A stretch of 64,000 bases of DNA from CAVUCE01 sp963739985 (GTDB lineage: Bacteria > Bacteroidota > Ignavibacteria > Ignavibacteriales > Ignavibacteriaceae): contig CAVUCE010000001.1 in NCBI GenBank assembly GCA_963739985.1, forward strand, positions 398,512 through 462,511, written 5' to 3'. The notes beneath the pieces were generated by a model that had not been told where the DNA came from, searched no databases, and saw only the letters and a list, made by a program, of their open reading frames with translations. The translations under genes were made by a program, and so were the position numbers. Of the stretch, positions 1-9,027 are shown piece after piece. Every line of letters begins with the position of its first letter. The stretch's first letter is position 1.

Positions 1-56
1 TCGTATAAACAAACAGCCTTTAAACAAAATAAATTATTTTATTTACATAGAATAAT

Positions 57-2167
57 CTACTCGAGCATATACAAATCGTCCGTCAAATCCGGATGGCGCG
101 GCACTGCTATATGGAAAATCCCGTTAAAACTATTTACTTTCAAAATTTTATTTGGATAAGTATCAAATAAATTATTTGCACCAACAGCTACGGTAACACC
201 TTGCAAAAGATTATAGGAAAGTTCAGCATCAGTTGTCCATACCGGGGATAAAGTTTGATCACGTGCTGCGTTACTATTATAAATAGTTACTTCACCAAAC
301 CTAACTTCTCGAATCATTATACTCCATTCACTTATAATGTAACTGCCTATAAAGTTCCACGAGCTTTTGGGTTGACCTCTTTCAAATCTTCCATGTTCTA
401 CTCTTCCAATAATTGGAGTTGAAGTCACAGCCTGGAGTTCAACAGGTGTAGTTATTTGATCGCGATTCGTTATATCCGCTTGATTAAAATTCATGGCAGC
501 AGTTAATCTTAAGGTTCCCATTCCCAGATGAACGCCATATCTTGCGGTTACATCCAAACCTTTGGTTTTAGTATCCAAAGCATTTGTAAAAAACCTGCCA
601 CCGGAAGCATTATTTGATAATTTTCCCAACGGAACTCTAAACCAGTTGCAATATTTAAAGGTTCTGCGGTTCCAATATTTACTTACCTAACCAAATCAAG
701 ATTGCTAGTCGATTGATAAAACCTCAATGTTCCAGCATCAAATGTTTTAGGGTTGCTAGCTCCCATCGAAGTATTTAGAGAATTTGTTACATTATAATTA
801 AATGAGTTTCCTCCATAAGTTTCACTAAAATCATAAGCCTATTCACCAATACTGCCTTTAATTCCTCCGGCAAGTGAGCCATCATAAATATTAGTTTGAA
901 TCATAGGCAAAAATCCATCCGGATAAATTGAACGTACATTTCTATCATCTAAAGAAAGTCGATAAAATCCCCCTGATAATCCATCTCTGTAGCTATATCC
1001 ACCAAAAGCATAAACTTTTGCGTTATCACTGATTGGAATTGAGCTATTCATAAATAATCCTATATCTGAAACATCCGCGTCACCGTATCGATGATTTAAT
1101 CTTCCGAAAGATGCTTCGCGCGGATCAGGCTGACCGTTTACGGTTAGATATTGTTGCCTAGGATCTAATCCTGCTCTATTTGTAAAATTGTGTTTCCTAT
1201 ATTCACCACTTATATAATCCGTTCCTTTGCTAACACCAAAACCATATCCTAAGTGAACAGTTTTTGAAAATCCATCAGTAATTTTAACATCTTGTGGATT
1301 TCCATCCCAAGAAAAAGTTGAAGCATTTTCTCCCGGAATTGTAGCTTCGGTTTCTGAATAACCTCTATTTTGTGTAGTTATGTATTCTCCATAACTTGCA
1401 GAGGCATCAAAACCTTTTTTTCCTTTAAGAATTATATTTATAACTCCCGCAATGGCATCGGAACCATACTGAGCCGATGCTCCGTCTCTTAATACTTCAA
1501 TTCGAGATATTGCTCCCGCCGGAATAGCATTCAAATCAGCACCTGTGGAACCACGACCAATTGTTCCATTAACATGCACGAGTGCGCTTGTGTATCTTCG
1601 CTTACCATTTACAAGAACAAGAACTTGATCCGGACCAAAGCCGCGTAAAGTTGCGAGTCTGACATGATCAGAACCATCATCAATTGTTGTTTCCGGCGCG
1701 TTATAAGATGGGACTAACATTTTTATCATTTCAGTTGTTTGAGTAAATCCTGTCTTTTGAATATACTTGGCAGTAATAACATCAATTGGAACTGGTGAAT
1801 CAACTACAGTTCTATCTTGTGTCCGTGTCCCTAAAACAACTACTTCATCCGTCCCAATTAAATCAACACTCATTGAAATATTTTTAGTTAAAGTTTGATC
1901 GGCTTTTACGGTTACACTAAATTTTAAGGTCATGTAACTTACATAACTTGCCTGTAACAGATATTTCCCTGCAGGAACCTTAACTGTGAATTACCCTTTT
2001 GTATTTGCTCCTGCACCGATATGAGTTCCTAAAACTTAAACTTTAGCACCCGGTAAAGGGGCATCGGTTTTTGCATCGGTAATAATACCTTTAACAGTAC
2101 CATACTCCTGAGCATATAGATTGATACTAAGTGAACTTAAGAATATAACTATTGTGGAATAAAACAC
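57..2167 (-). pseudogene. TonB-dependent receptor, decayed
   Basis: This is the remnant of an outer-membrane TonB-dependent receptor. A signal-peptide-like stretch ending in LYAQ and a carboxypeptidase-regulatory-like domain (GIITDAKTDAPLPGAKV) are followed by a plug domain with the signature LRDGASAQYGSDAIAGVINI. The minus-strand frame is broken by in-frame stops near 2037 (TAA after GAKV), near 1992 (TAA), at 839 (TAG) and near 693 (TAA). Around 630 it shifts frame, from EFRWENYQI straight into GGRFFTNALDTKTKGLDV. That junction also lacks several hundred residues of barrel compared with intact relatives, so an internal deletion is likely. The longest open pieces are 839-1933 (N-terminal part and plug) and 57-629 (last barrel strands). 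The substrate cannot be inferred. The number and spread of lesions argue for a true pseudogene rather than sequencing error. Confidence 0.85.
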
Positions 2168-2311
2168 CCCTGTTTAATCATTCTGTATACACTCTGTAGA
2201 AGTATACTTATCATAACATTGCTCCTTTTATGTTGATGTATGTATATAAGTTTTCCCATCGAATGAGAAACCTCATTTTACTTTTTCTGGTATGATATAT
2301 AGAGTAGTTAA

Positions 2312-2339
2312 CCGAATAATCAGACCACAAATTATTCGG
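2312..2339 (-). terminator. Hairpin downstream of ggt
   Basis: The arms CCGAATAAT and ATTATTCGG lie 10 nt apart, 16 bases past the gamma-glutamyltransferase stop on the minus strand. There is no long T-run, so it is a weak terminator candidate. Confidence 0.4.
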
Positions 2340-2355
2340 CTAGAGATGTAGATTG

Positions 2356-4101
2356 TTAATATCCTATTGCAGCACCACTGCCTCTAGGATCGGAGGCACC
2401 ATAAACAGTTCCGTTTTCTTGATCAATCATAATTCCTTCTGCAACACCCAAAATTGGGAATCTCTTATCAGCATCCTCAAATTTGTAACCCATCTTTTCA
2501 AGATTATTTTTTACATCTTTAATAAGAGAGAACTTCTCGTAGAATATTTTATCAGGCATCCATTGGTGATGTATTCTGGGAGCATCAATTGCTTCCTGGA
2601 TATTCATATGAAAATCGATACAATTTAGAATTACTTGTAAAACAACTGTTATAATTCTTGATCCTCCAGGAGAGCCAATAATTATATATGGTTTATTATC
2701 TTTCAAAACTATTGTCGGAGTCATTGAACTTAAAGGTCTTTTTTCGGGTTGAATTGAATTTCCTTCCGTTCCCATCAATCCAAATTGATTTGGAACTCCG
2801 GGTTTGGCACTAAAATCATCCATCTCATTATTAAGTAAAAAACCAGCACCTTCAACCGTTATTTTGGAACCGTATCCGGAATTAATTGTGGTAGTGTTAC
2901 TAACAGCATTTCCTTCAGAATCGTAAACAGAAAAGTGTGTTGTTTCGTGACTTTCTTGATATTTTGAAGGTTTTCCTGCGGAAATTTCAGAGGAAGGTAC
3001 AGCCTCATCTTTAGCTGCAATTATTTTATTGTAAATAGATTTTGCATATTCTTTAGAAATTAAGCCTTCTTGCGGCACATCATAAAAATCGGAATCACCT
3101 AAATGATAAGTTCTATCTGCGTACGTATATTTCATAGCCTCAACTAGGCGATGAATGTACTCACTACTTCCCCAATCATTGGGAGAAAAATTATAGTTCT
3201 CTAGAATATTCAACAATTCAACTAATGCAATTCCGCCTGAACTGGGAGGCGGCATGGAAACTATTTGATAGCCTCTGTAAGTACCGAGAATAGGCTTTCT
3301 CTCAACAGGATTATATTTTGCCAAATCTTCCATGGAAATATAACCGCCCATCGATTTAACTTGCTTAACAAGCATTTCGGCAACTGCACCCTTATAGAAA
3401 CCGTCGACACCTTTCTCCTTAATTAACTCTAGTGTATTTGCTAAAAATGGCTGCTTGAATAAATCACCTTCCTCGTAAGGTTCTCCATTTTTAGAAAACT
3501 TCTTAAAAGATGTAGGATACTTTTTGAATTCGGGTAAAAAATGTTTGAATGATTCCGCACTATGATAATCTAGTTTCCAGCCTTTTTTCGCAAGATCTAT
3601 AGCAGGTTGAATTACTTCAGCGAGTGACATAGTTCCATATTTTTTAAGTGCAAAAATTAATCCGGCTACACTTCCCGGAACTCCTGAAGATGTTGTCCCT
3701 TGTTGACTTAATTCCGGCGCATAATTTCCATTTTTATCAAGAAACATATTTCTAAAAGCTTTTAACGGAGCTTTTTCTCTATAATCTATAGTAACATTTT
3801 TTCCATCTTTAAGATGGATAACCATAAATCCGCCGCCGCCGAGATTTCCGGCATAAGGATATGTAACAGAAAGCGCAAACCCGACTGCTACTGCAGCATC
3901 AATAGCGTTTCCTCCTTTTTTCATAATGTCTGCACCAACTTGAGAAGCAATTTCACTTGAAGAAACAACCATTCCGTGTTTACTTCTCACAGGCTTAGCT
4001 GATTCACCATGTAGACTATTAAATGAAGGTGTTATAAAAATTAGATTGATTAAAATTATTGCAGTTAATTTATGAAGTATTCGAGAGTATAAAATATTCA
4101 T
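2356..4101 (-). CDS. ggt: Gamma-glutamyltransferase
   Basis: The product is a 581-residue gamma-glutamyltransferase, an N-terminal-nucleophile hydrolase that cleaves the gamma-glutamyl bond of glutathione and related peptides in the periplasm. Residues 1-32 form a signal-peptide-like hydrophobic N-terminus. The precursor should cleave itself before Thr-387 in ETTHFSVYD, giving a large and a small subunit. The typical SMPPPSSGG segment is near 282-290 and the small-subunit GSPGGSRI loop is present. The length matches the family, and no lesion is seen. It stands alone, with the decayed receptor downstream and a gene-free gap upstream. Identity is clear; the physiological substrate is not shown. 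Confidence 0.95.
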   Translation of the reverse strand: MNILYSRILHKLTAIILINLIFITPSFNSLHGESAKPVRSKHGMVVSSSEIASQVGADIMKKGGNAIDAAVAVGFALSVTYPYAGNLGGGGFMVIHLKDGKNVTIDYREKAPLKAFRNMFLDKNGNYAPELSQQGTTSSGVPGSVAGLIFALKKYGTMSLAEVIQPAIDLAKKGWKLDYHSAESFKHFLPEFKKYPTSFKKFSKNGEPYEEGDLFKQPFLANTLELIKEKGVDGFYKGAVAEMLVKQVKSMGGYISMEDLAKYNPVERKPILGTYRGYQIVSMPPPSSGGIALVELLNILENYNFSPNDWGSSEYIHRLVEAMKYTYADRTYHLGDSDFYDVPQEGLISKEYAKSIYNKIIAAKDEAVPSSEISAGKPSKYQESHETTHFSVYDSEGNAVSNTTTINSGYGSKITVEGAGFLLNNEMDDFSAKPGVPNQFGLMGTEGNSIQPEKRPLSSMTPTIVLKDNKPYIIIGSPGGSRIITVVLQVILNCIDFHMNIQEAIDAPRIHHQWMPDKIFYEKFSLIKDVKNNLEKMGYKFEDADKRFPILGVAEGIMIDQENGTVYGASDPRGSGAAIGY

Positions 4102-4406
4102 GCCTCGGTTCTCCAGGTAAGATTATGAGTGATAATATTTTTATTAGTTATAATAAATCTTGTTATTACTTAGAACTATTTATACAATTTTTTATAGTAA
4201 TAAGAGTTATTTTAATTTCAACATATATAGGTGATAGGATTTCTCTTTGTAGAGAACTAAATTTTTTTAAGAATTCTCATTTTGGAAAATTCTAAAAGAG
4301 CCGGAATGAAAAGTGGATCGGCTGACGTGACTACAATAACTAAGGATAAATTATTGCAGCAAGATTTTATTAAATGTAAATGAAAGAGTAAAAAATTATT
4401 ATATAA
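4102..4406. other. Gene-free interval upstream of ggt
   Basis: About 305 very AT-rich bases separate ggt from the small membrane-protein gene. An open frame on the plus strand (4059-4295) has no recognisable motif and overlaps the start of ggt, so I do not call it. The interval presumably contains the ggt promoter on the minus strand, but no convincing box stands out. Confidence 0.5.
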
Positions 4407-4601
4407 TTAATCTCCTTTATTCTTATTCTGACGAATTATATAAATTCGCATTATCATTCTAGCTATAAAAATTGCAATTGCAATTACTAATATTGATCTA
4501 TAAAATTTAAGCGGTATAACGTCTATTATCATTAAGATAGCAAGTATCGCAATAAAGATAATGGAGCCATAGTTAAAAATATCATAGAACTTTTTATTCA
4601 A
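4407..4601 (-). CDS. Small two-helix membrane protein, unknown
   Basis: This is a 64-residue protein I do not recognise. It has two hydrophobic stretches (about 12-28 and 33-50) separated by a short polar turn and ends in a basic, Lys-rich tail, so it is probably an inner-membrane hairpin. The start is preceded by a GGTGAAA sequence that can serve as a ribosome binding site. It stands alone between ggt and acpS. Function is unknown; the hydrophobic pattern and the ribosome site are the only support. Confidence 0.5.
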   Translation of the reverse strand: MNKKFYDIFNYGSIIFIAILAILMIIDVIPLKFYRSILVIAIAIFIARMIMRIYIIRQNKNKGD

Positions 4602-4797
4602 GTTTTCACCTTTTATTAATTTATGATTTCGTTGAAAAGATAAAATTAATTGCTGAGTAGAAAACTTTTCAACGAAGATATATAAATAAAATTCTAATTC
4701 ACAAGAGATGCATCAAAAGCAAGATTATTTTAGACACAGGTCACAATTGAAGATACTAATAACATAACAATAGTTATAATAGCAGCTTCAGATAGTG

Positions 4798-5178
4798 CTA
4801 TAACTCTTTAAATACAATTGCAACACATGTTACGTAATCTCTGGAGTGACTCATTGATATCTTAAGACTTTTACCATTGTTAAGATAATTCTCAAATTTG
4901 CCGAGCAACTTTACTAAAGGCATTCCATTTGGTTCATTATAAATTTCTATATCCTGCCATCCAACTTCTTCTTGATTTAATCCTGTTGTTAATGCTTTAT
5001 ACACGGCTTCTTTAGCTGCAAATCTAGCTGCAAGATGCTGATATTTACTTACCTTATTCATACTATATTCAAGTTCAGTTTTAGTATAAACTTTATTTAA
5101 AAAGTGATCACCAAATTTTTCAACACTTTGTTTAATTCTATCAATTTCAATTATATCTATACCTATACCGAATACCAT
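4798..5178 (-). CDS. acpS: Holo-[acyl-carrier-protein] synthase
   Basis: AcpS transfers the 4'-phosphopantetheine group of coenzyme A to the serine of acyl carrier protein, activating fatty-acid synthesis in the cytoplasm. The 126-residue length is typical. The N-terminal GIGIDIIEIDRI motif supplies the metal-binding Asp-8, and RFAAKEAVYKAL supplies Glu-57. The C-terminal SMSHSRDYVTCVAIV strand is also present. It follows the MCE-domain gene (stop at 5233) by about 54 bases on the same strand, so it may share that transcript. Confidence 0.96.
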   Translation of the reverse strand: MVFGIGIDIIEIDRIKQSVEKFGDHFLNKVYTKTELEYSMNKVSKYQHLAARFAAKEAVYKALTTGLNQEEVGWQDIEIYNEPNGMPLVKLLGKFENYLNNGKSLKISMSHSRDYVTCVAIVFKEL

Positions 5179-5232
5179 TACGCTTCCGTTGATTTATTTT
5201 TATTTATTTGTGTTGATTTCGAACTATTCAAT

Positions 5233-6147
5233 TCAAAATAATTTGATATGCGCATCAACTTTTAATCCTTCATCTTTCAATTGTTTTAACAATAATTTTG
5301 TTAATTCATTTGCTTGCTTCATAGTTTCATTCAAATTCTTGTATAAGTTTTGATCATATAGAACTTTTCCGAGATTATTTTGCTGTTTTGTTGTTTCATC
5401 AGTTATTCTATTTAACTTCGTAATCAGCGAATCAGTTTTCTTTAATGTAACAGATAAATCATTTACAGTGCCTGTAATGGTCGATTTATTTTCTTTGATA
5501 AAGTTTTTTGCTTCTTCAGTTAAATCCGCACTATTTGAAGCGATAGTTTTAACACTTTTTCTGTTCTCATCAACCATTCCATTAAGCTTTGATAAAAGCT
5601 CATTCATATTTGAGATTGATGACTTAACTTCTGCATTCAAACTTTTATCGGTTAAATAATTATTTATTGACGACAAGGTAACTTTAACTTGCTTCATTAC
5701 TGTATAAATATCATCCTGAAGAGATCCCACCATAGTCATAACTGCGGGGATATCTGCCGAAAAAGTTCCGTTTTGAACTTTTGAATAATCTAAGGTTTGC
5801 GAATCGTTACCGGGATTTATTTCAAGTTTCTTACCACCCATTAAATCTAACATTGAAATAGAAAAAGTAGCGTCTTTTTTAAGCTGAACCGAATTATCCA
5901 GCAATATCTTTACTATAACTGAATTACCTTTGGGAATAATATCTTCTACGTTACCTTCACGATATCCATTTACAGTAACATAATCTCCAATTTCCAATCC
6001 GGCAATGTTATTAAATTTAATTTCAATTCTTCTATCCGGTGATGTTAAACTGAAATTTTTTGCCCAACCCAAAATGTATAAGAATACTAATATGCCGATA
6101 ACAACTGTCAGGCCTACTTTAATTTCCGTTGATCTTTGTTCTTTCAT
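5233..6147 (-). CDS. MCE/MlaD-family lipid-transport protein
   Basis: This 304-residue protein has one N-terminal transmembrane helix (about 11-28), then an MCE domain (about 38-115; IEIKFNNIAGLEIGDYVTVNGYREG) and a long, helical, probably coiled-coil C-terminus. Such proteins are the substrate-binding components of MlaFEDB-type systems that move phospholipids between inner and outer membranes. No MlaE permease or MlaF ATPase gene lies next to it. Its start overlaps the upstream 128-residue gene by 29 bases, suggesting translational coupling. Family assignment is firm; transported lipid and partners are inference. Confidence 0.85.
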   Translation of the reverse strand: MKEQRSTEIKVGLTVVIGILVFLYILGWAKNFSLTSPDRRIEIKFNNIAGLEIGDYVTVNGYREGNVEDIIPKGNSVIVKILLDNSVQLKKDATFSISMLDLMGGKKLEINPGNDSQTLDYSKVQNGTFSADIPAVMTMVGSLQDDIYTVMKQVKVTLSSINNYLTDKSLNAEVKSSISNMNELLSKLNGMVDENRKSVKTIASNSADLTEEAKNFIKENKSTITGTVNDLSVTLKKTDSLITKLNRITDETTKQQNNLGKVLYDQNLYKNLNETMKQANELTKLLLKQLKDEGLKVDAHIKLF

Positions 6148-6505
6148 TTTCTGACTTTTTTAATAAATACTTTGATAATTTTTTGAGTTCATTCTCCGTT
6201 ATAGTACTATCTACTATTGAAATTTTAACAGAATCAATAATAGACTTTATTGAGTCATCTGAAAATTCAGATAACTTCTTTAAATTTTTTAGATAAGAAT
6301 CTATCATAATTTTTAAGGAATCTTTTTGCGGAGAATCCTTAACAAAAACTAATTCCTTATCAACTTTCTTCTGAAGGAAGCTGTGAACAATATTTTTACC
6401 TGGATTAAGTACAAAATCATCCATTTTGTTTTGTATAATATATAAAATAGACGCTACTAAAATAGTAAGAATTATAACAGATTTTATAAAACATCCGGTT
6501 TTCAT
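6119..6505 (-). CDS. Membrane-anchored small protein, unknown
   Basis: This 128-residue product has an N-terminal hydrophobic anchor (about 8-25) followed by a polar, Lys/Ser/Asp-rich region likely to be helical and exposed to the periplasm. I do not recognise the family. Its 3' end overlaps the MCE gene by 29 bases and its start lies 8 bases after the stop of the CBS-domain gene, so the three genes look like one transcription unit. A role as accessory of the MCE protein is a guess from position only. Confidence 0.6.
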   Translation of the reverse strand: MKTGCFIKSVIILTILVASILYIIQNKMDDFVLNPGKNIVHSFLQKKVDKELVFVKDSPQKDSLKIMIDSYLKNLKKLSEFSDDSIKSIIDSVKISIVDSTITENELKKLSKYLLKKSENERTKINGN

Positions 6506-6513
6506 CCAAATAA

Positions 6514-7794
6514 CTATTCACCTTGAATTTTTTCGATCAAAACTTTTTTTATTCTCTTATTGTTTACTTCACGCACCGTAAACCTAAAATTATCATTCAC
6601 AAATGAGTAACCTTCTTTAGGTATGTGCCCTGCACTATTTAGCACAAAACCACCAAGAGTTTCAAAATCTTCTTCTTCACCAATATTTGTATTTAATAAT
6701 TCGTTAAGTTCATCAACAGAAATTTTACCGAGAGCTAAAAAAGAAGTATCACTAATTTTTGTAACCGGACTCTCTTCCTTATCATATTCGTCTCTAATTT
6801 CACCAATAATTTCTTCAAGAATATCTTCCATTGTTATCATTCCTGCAGTTCCGCCGTATTCATCTACAACTATAGCAATGTGCATTTTCTTTTCTTGAAA
6901 CTCATGCAACAAGTCGCTAATCATTTTTGTTTTGGGAACGTACAATGATTTTCGGGCAATCTTAGAAAGCAAAAGAGGTTCCCTTAAATTTTCATTTTTC
7001 AAATAAGGTAATAAATCTTTAGCATAAATTATCCCGATAATTTTGTCAAGATTGTCTTCATACAATGGAATTCGACTATGCCCCGATGAAGTAATAAGCT
7101 CAAGAATTTCATCAAACTTTGTTTCCACATCAATTGAAGTCATATCAACTCTTGGTGTCATTACTTCATGCACAGCAACACTTCTAAATGTAACAATACT
7201 GTGAATTAATCCATGTTCATCTTCTTCAATCATTCCCCTTTCGTGCCCAAAGTTTGCAAGCTCAGTTAGTTCTTCCGGAAGCATTGCTGTTTTTGATCTA
7301 TCAATTTTAAGTTTAGAGACTGATATTTTTATAAATTCAGTTATGGTCTCCGAAATAGGATAAATAAGAACACTAATCCAATACAAAGGAATTGCTACTA
7401 ACTTTGCAAATGAAAGCGGATTTTTTGAAGCCCAAACTTTTGGGATTAATTCTCCGAAAAACACAATTAATAATGTAAGCAGAATAATTTGAGCGGTAAG
7501 TACTAAATTTTGTGGTATGCTAAATGAATTGGAAAAATCAATTGCTAACGTTACTGCCACTATTGAAGCAGCAACATTAACAATTGTATTTCCTATTAGA
7601 ATAGTTACTAATAATCTTCTCGGTTGATCAATTAAAGATTGTAAATATCTGAAGATTATGGGATTAGAAGTCGAACTACTTTTAATTTTCTTTCGATCCA
7701 AAGAAAATAGTGAAACTTCTGAACCGGAAAAAAAAGCAGATAATACAAATAGTATTAGCAAGAATATGAGATTATAAAACCAACCAACTTCCAA
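6514..7794 (-). CDS. CNNM/HlyC-CorC-type membrane protein with CBS domains
   Basis: The protein has 426 residues. An N-terminal DUF21 (CNNM) membrane domain with about four helices (about 5-190) is followed by a CBS-domain pair (about 205-335) containing VMTPRVDMTSIDV and the motif VVDEYGGTAGMITMEDILEEIIGEI. A C-terminal transporter-associated domain lies at about 345-420. Members are annotated as hemolysin-like or CorC and are implicated in Mg2+/divalent-cation efflux, with nucleotide binding by the CBS pair. It heads the likely unit with the two downstream genes. The old name hemolysin is not supported as a function. Confidence 0.85.
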   Translation of the reverse strand: MEVGWFYNLIFLLILFVLSAFFSGSEVSLFSLDRKKIKSSSTSNPIIFRYLQSLIDQPRRLLVTILIGNTIVNVAASIVAVTLAIDFSNSFSIPQNLVLTAQIILLTLLIVFFGELIPKVWASKNPLSFAKLVAIPLYWISVLIYPISETITEFIKISVSKLKIDRSKTAMLPEELTELANFGHERGMIEEDEHGLIHSIVTFRSVAVHEVMTPRVDMTSIDVETKFDEILELITSSGHSRIPLYEDNLDKIIGIIYAKDLLPYLKNENLREPLLLSKIARKSLYVPKTKMISDLLHEFQEKKMHIAIVVDEYGGTAGMITMEDILEEIIGEIRDEYDKEESPVTKISDTSFLALGKISVDELNELLNTNIGEEEDFETLGGFVLNSAGHIPKEGYSFVNDNFRFTVREVNNKRIKKVLIEKIQGE

Positions 7795-7830
7795 AAATTA
7801 TTTTTACCTTAAGATGTTATACAATACTAG

Positions 7831-8259
7831 TTAGAAAGGAAGATCATCATTTTCATCAACTTGAATATCCGGAGCTGAATCATTAGATCCTGAATTATTA
7901 TCAGAATTATTCGAACTGCCGCCTCCGCTAGTAGCGTCCAAAGGTATAAGTTTTTCAATAACTACATCAGTCGAATATCTTTTAACACCTTCTTTATCTG
8001 TGTAATCCCGCTTTGTCAATCTTCCTTCAACATAAACCTTTTGTCCTTTTTTCAAGTTCTCTTTGAAATAATCCGACAAATTAAAACCAACTACATTATG
8101 CCAGGTGGTTTGATCTTGCCAATTTCCGTCTTTTCCTTTGTAACTATAAGTTGTAGCTACACTAAAACTTGTTACACCAACATTATTTGTACTGAATCTT
8201 GTTTCAGCATCACGGCCAAGATTTCCGATGAGCATGATTCTGTTTAGTGAAAATGCCAT
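7831..8259 (-). CDS. ssb: Single-stranded DNA-binding protein
   Basis: SSB protects single-stranded DNA in replication and repair. The 142-residue sequence has the N-terminal OB fold beginning LNRIMLIGNLGRDAE, a Gly/Ser/Asn-rich linker (about 112-128) and the acidic C-terminal tip DENDDLPF, which docks partner proteins. A ribosome site (GGAGG within TTTTTAATGGAGGAGGC) lies just ahead of the ATG. Because this genome region contains ssDNA-recombining cassette sites, note that this is the ordinary housekeeping form. Confidence 0.95.
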   Translation of the reverse strand: MAFSLNRIMLIGNLGRDAETRFSTNNVGVTSFSVATTYSYKGKDGNWQDQTTWHNVVGFNLSDYFKENLKKGQKVYVEGRLTKRDYTDKEGVKRYSTDVVIEKLIPLDATSGGGSSNNSDNNSGSNDSAPDIQVDENDDLPF

Positions 8260-8506
8260 TTTGCCTCCTCCATTAAAAAGTAATTTATAGAAATATTAAT
8301 TTAATTATTATAAGATTTAAAAACTAAAAATAGAAAATAGTATCTTATAACGACTAACGATAGTTACATTATTTAAGCCTGTAAATAATTGAGATATAAT
8401 CGTTTGTCGCTTGCTTTTAAGAAGTTAATCTTTGTATCACAAAAGATCAACCTTTGGAGAAATTTTTTATAAAAATTTTCTCAATGAATTTTAGATAATA
8501 ACAAAA

Positions 8507-8941
8507 CTATTTGGTCACTGTTACTATCCAGGCATCCTTAAATTGTTTCATTTTCCATAAGCTGTTTCTCATTTTTTCAGCTTGGTTCCTGCTGGTGTAA
8601 AATGGAGTAAGCTGGACGACATACAATTTAACATTATCCCCGTATTCAATATCAAGATTTTCTTTAATTAAATTTTTACTTTTGGCAGCAAATTCATCAG
8701 CGCGTTCCTTTGTAGTAAATGCGCCAATTTGAATTATGTAGTATTTCACCGGAAAATTCGGCGATTCTACTTTTGGTTCAGGAATTTTTGAAGTTGTATC
8801 TGGCGGAATCTCATCAAAGACGTAGACACTGTCTTTGTTTACATTTTGTGTAGATTGATCTGACGATGAACATCCGTTAATATTTAATATTATAACCGGT
8901 GCAAGTATTAATAGTAGAATAATTTTTAACATTTCCCTCAC
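8507..8941 (-). CDS. SPOR-domain lipoprotein
   Basis: This 144-residue lipoprotein has a signal peptide and a lipobox-like sequence with acylated Cys-24 (NINGC). A Ser/Pro-rich spacer follows, then a SPOR domain (about 66-142) starting KYYIIQIGAFTTKERADEF. SPOR domains bind denuded septal peptidoglycan, so a cell-division or cell-wall role in the periplasm is likely. It lies downstream of the GDSL lipoprotein but is separated from it by a good terminator hairpin, so it is probably transcribed on its own. Confidence 0.8.
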   Translation of the reverse strand: MREMLKIILLLILAPVIILNINGCSSSDQSTQNVNKDSVYVFDEIPPDTTSKIPEPKVESPNFPVKYYIIQIGAFTTKERADEFAAKSKNLIKENLDIEYGDNVKLYVVQLTPFYTSRNQAEKMRNSLWKMKQFKDAWIVTVTK

Positions 8942-8976
8942 CGCCTTTAGCTTAAGTTAATAGATTATTCCAAATT

Positions 8977-9009
8977 AAAAAAAGGGATGATTATAAAACC
9001 ATCCCTTTT
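8977..9009 (-). terminator. Rho-independent terminator after the GDSL gene
   Basis: On the minus strand the arms GGGATGG and CATCCC enclose an AT loop and are followed by seven T residues. The hairpin sits 19 bases beyond the stop of the GDSL lipoprotein gene. Confidence 0.8.
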
Positions 9010-9027
9010 AATATTTAAGGATAATAA

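Noticed and set aside
57..2167. Stop-codon reassignment or read-through to explain the broken receptor
   Set aside because: TAA, TAG and TGA all serve as normal stops in intact neighbouring genes, and there is also a frame change and a deletion.
4059..4295. Plus-strand frame upstream of ggt
   Set aside because: It overlaps the ggt start, has no motif and no ribosome site.
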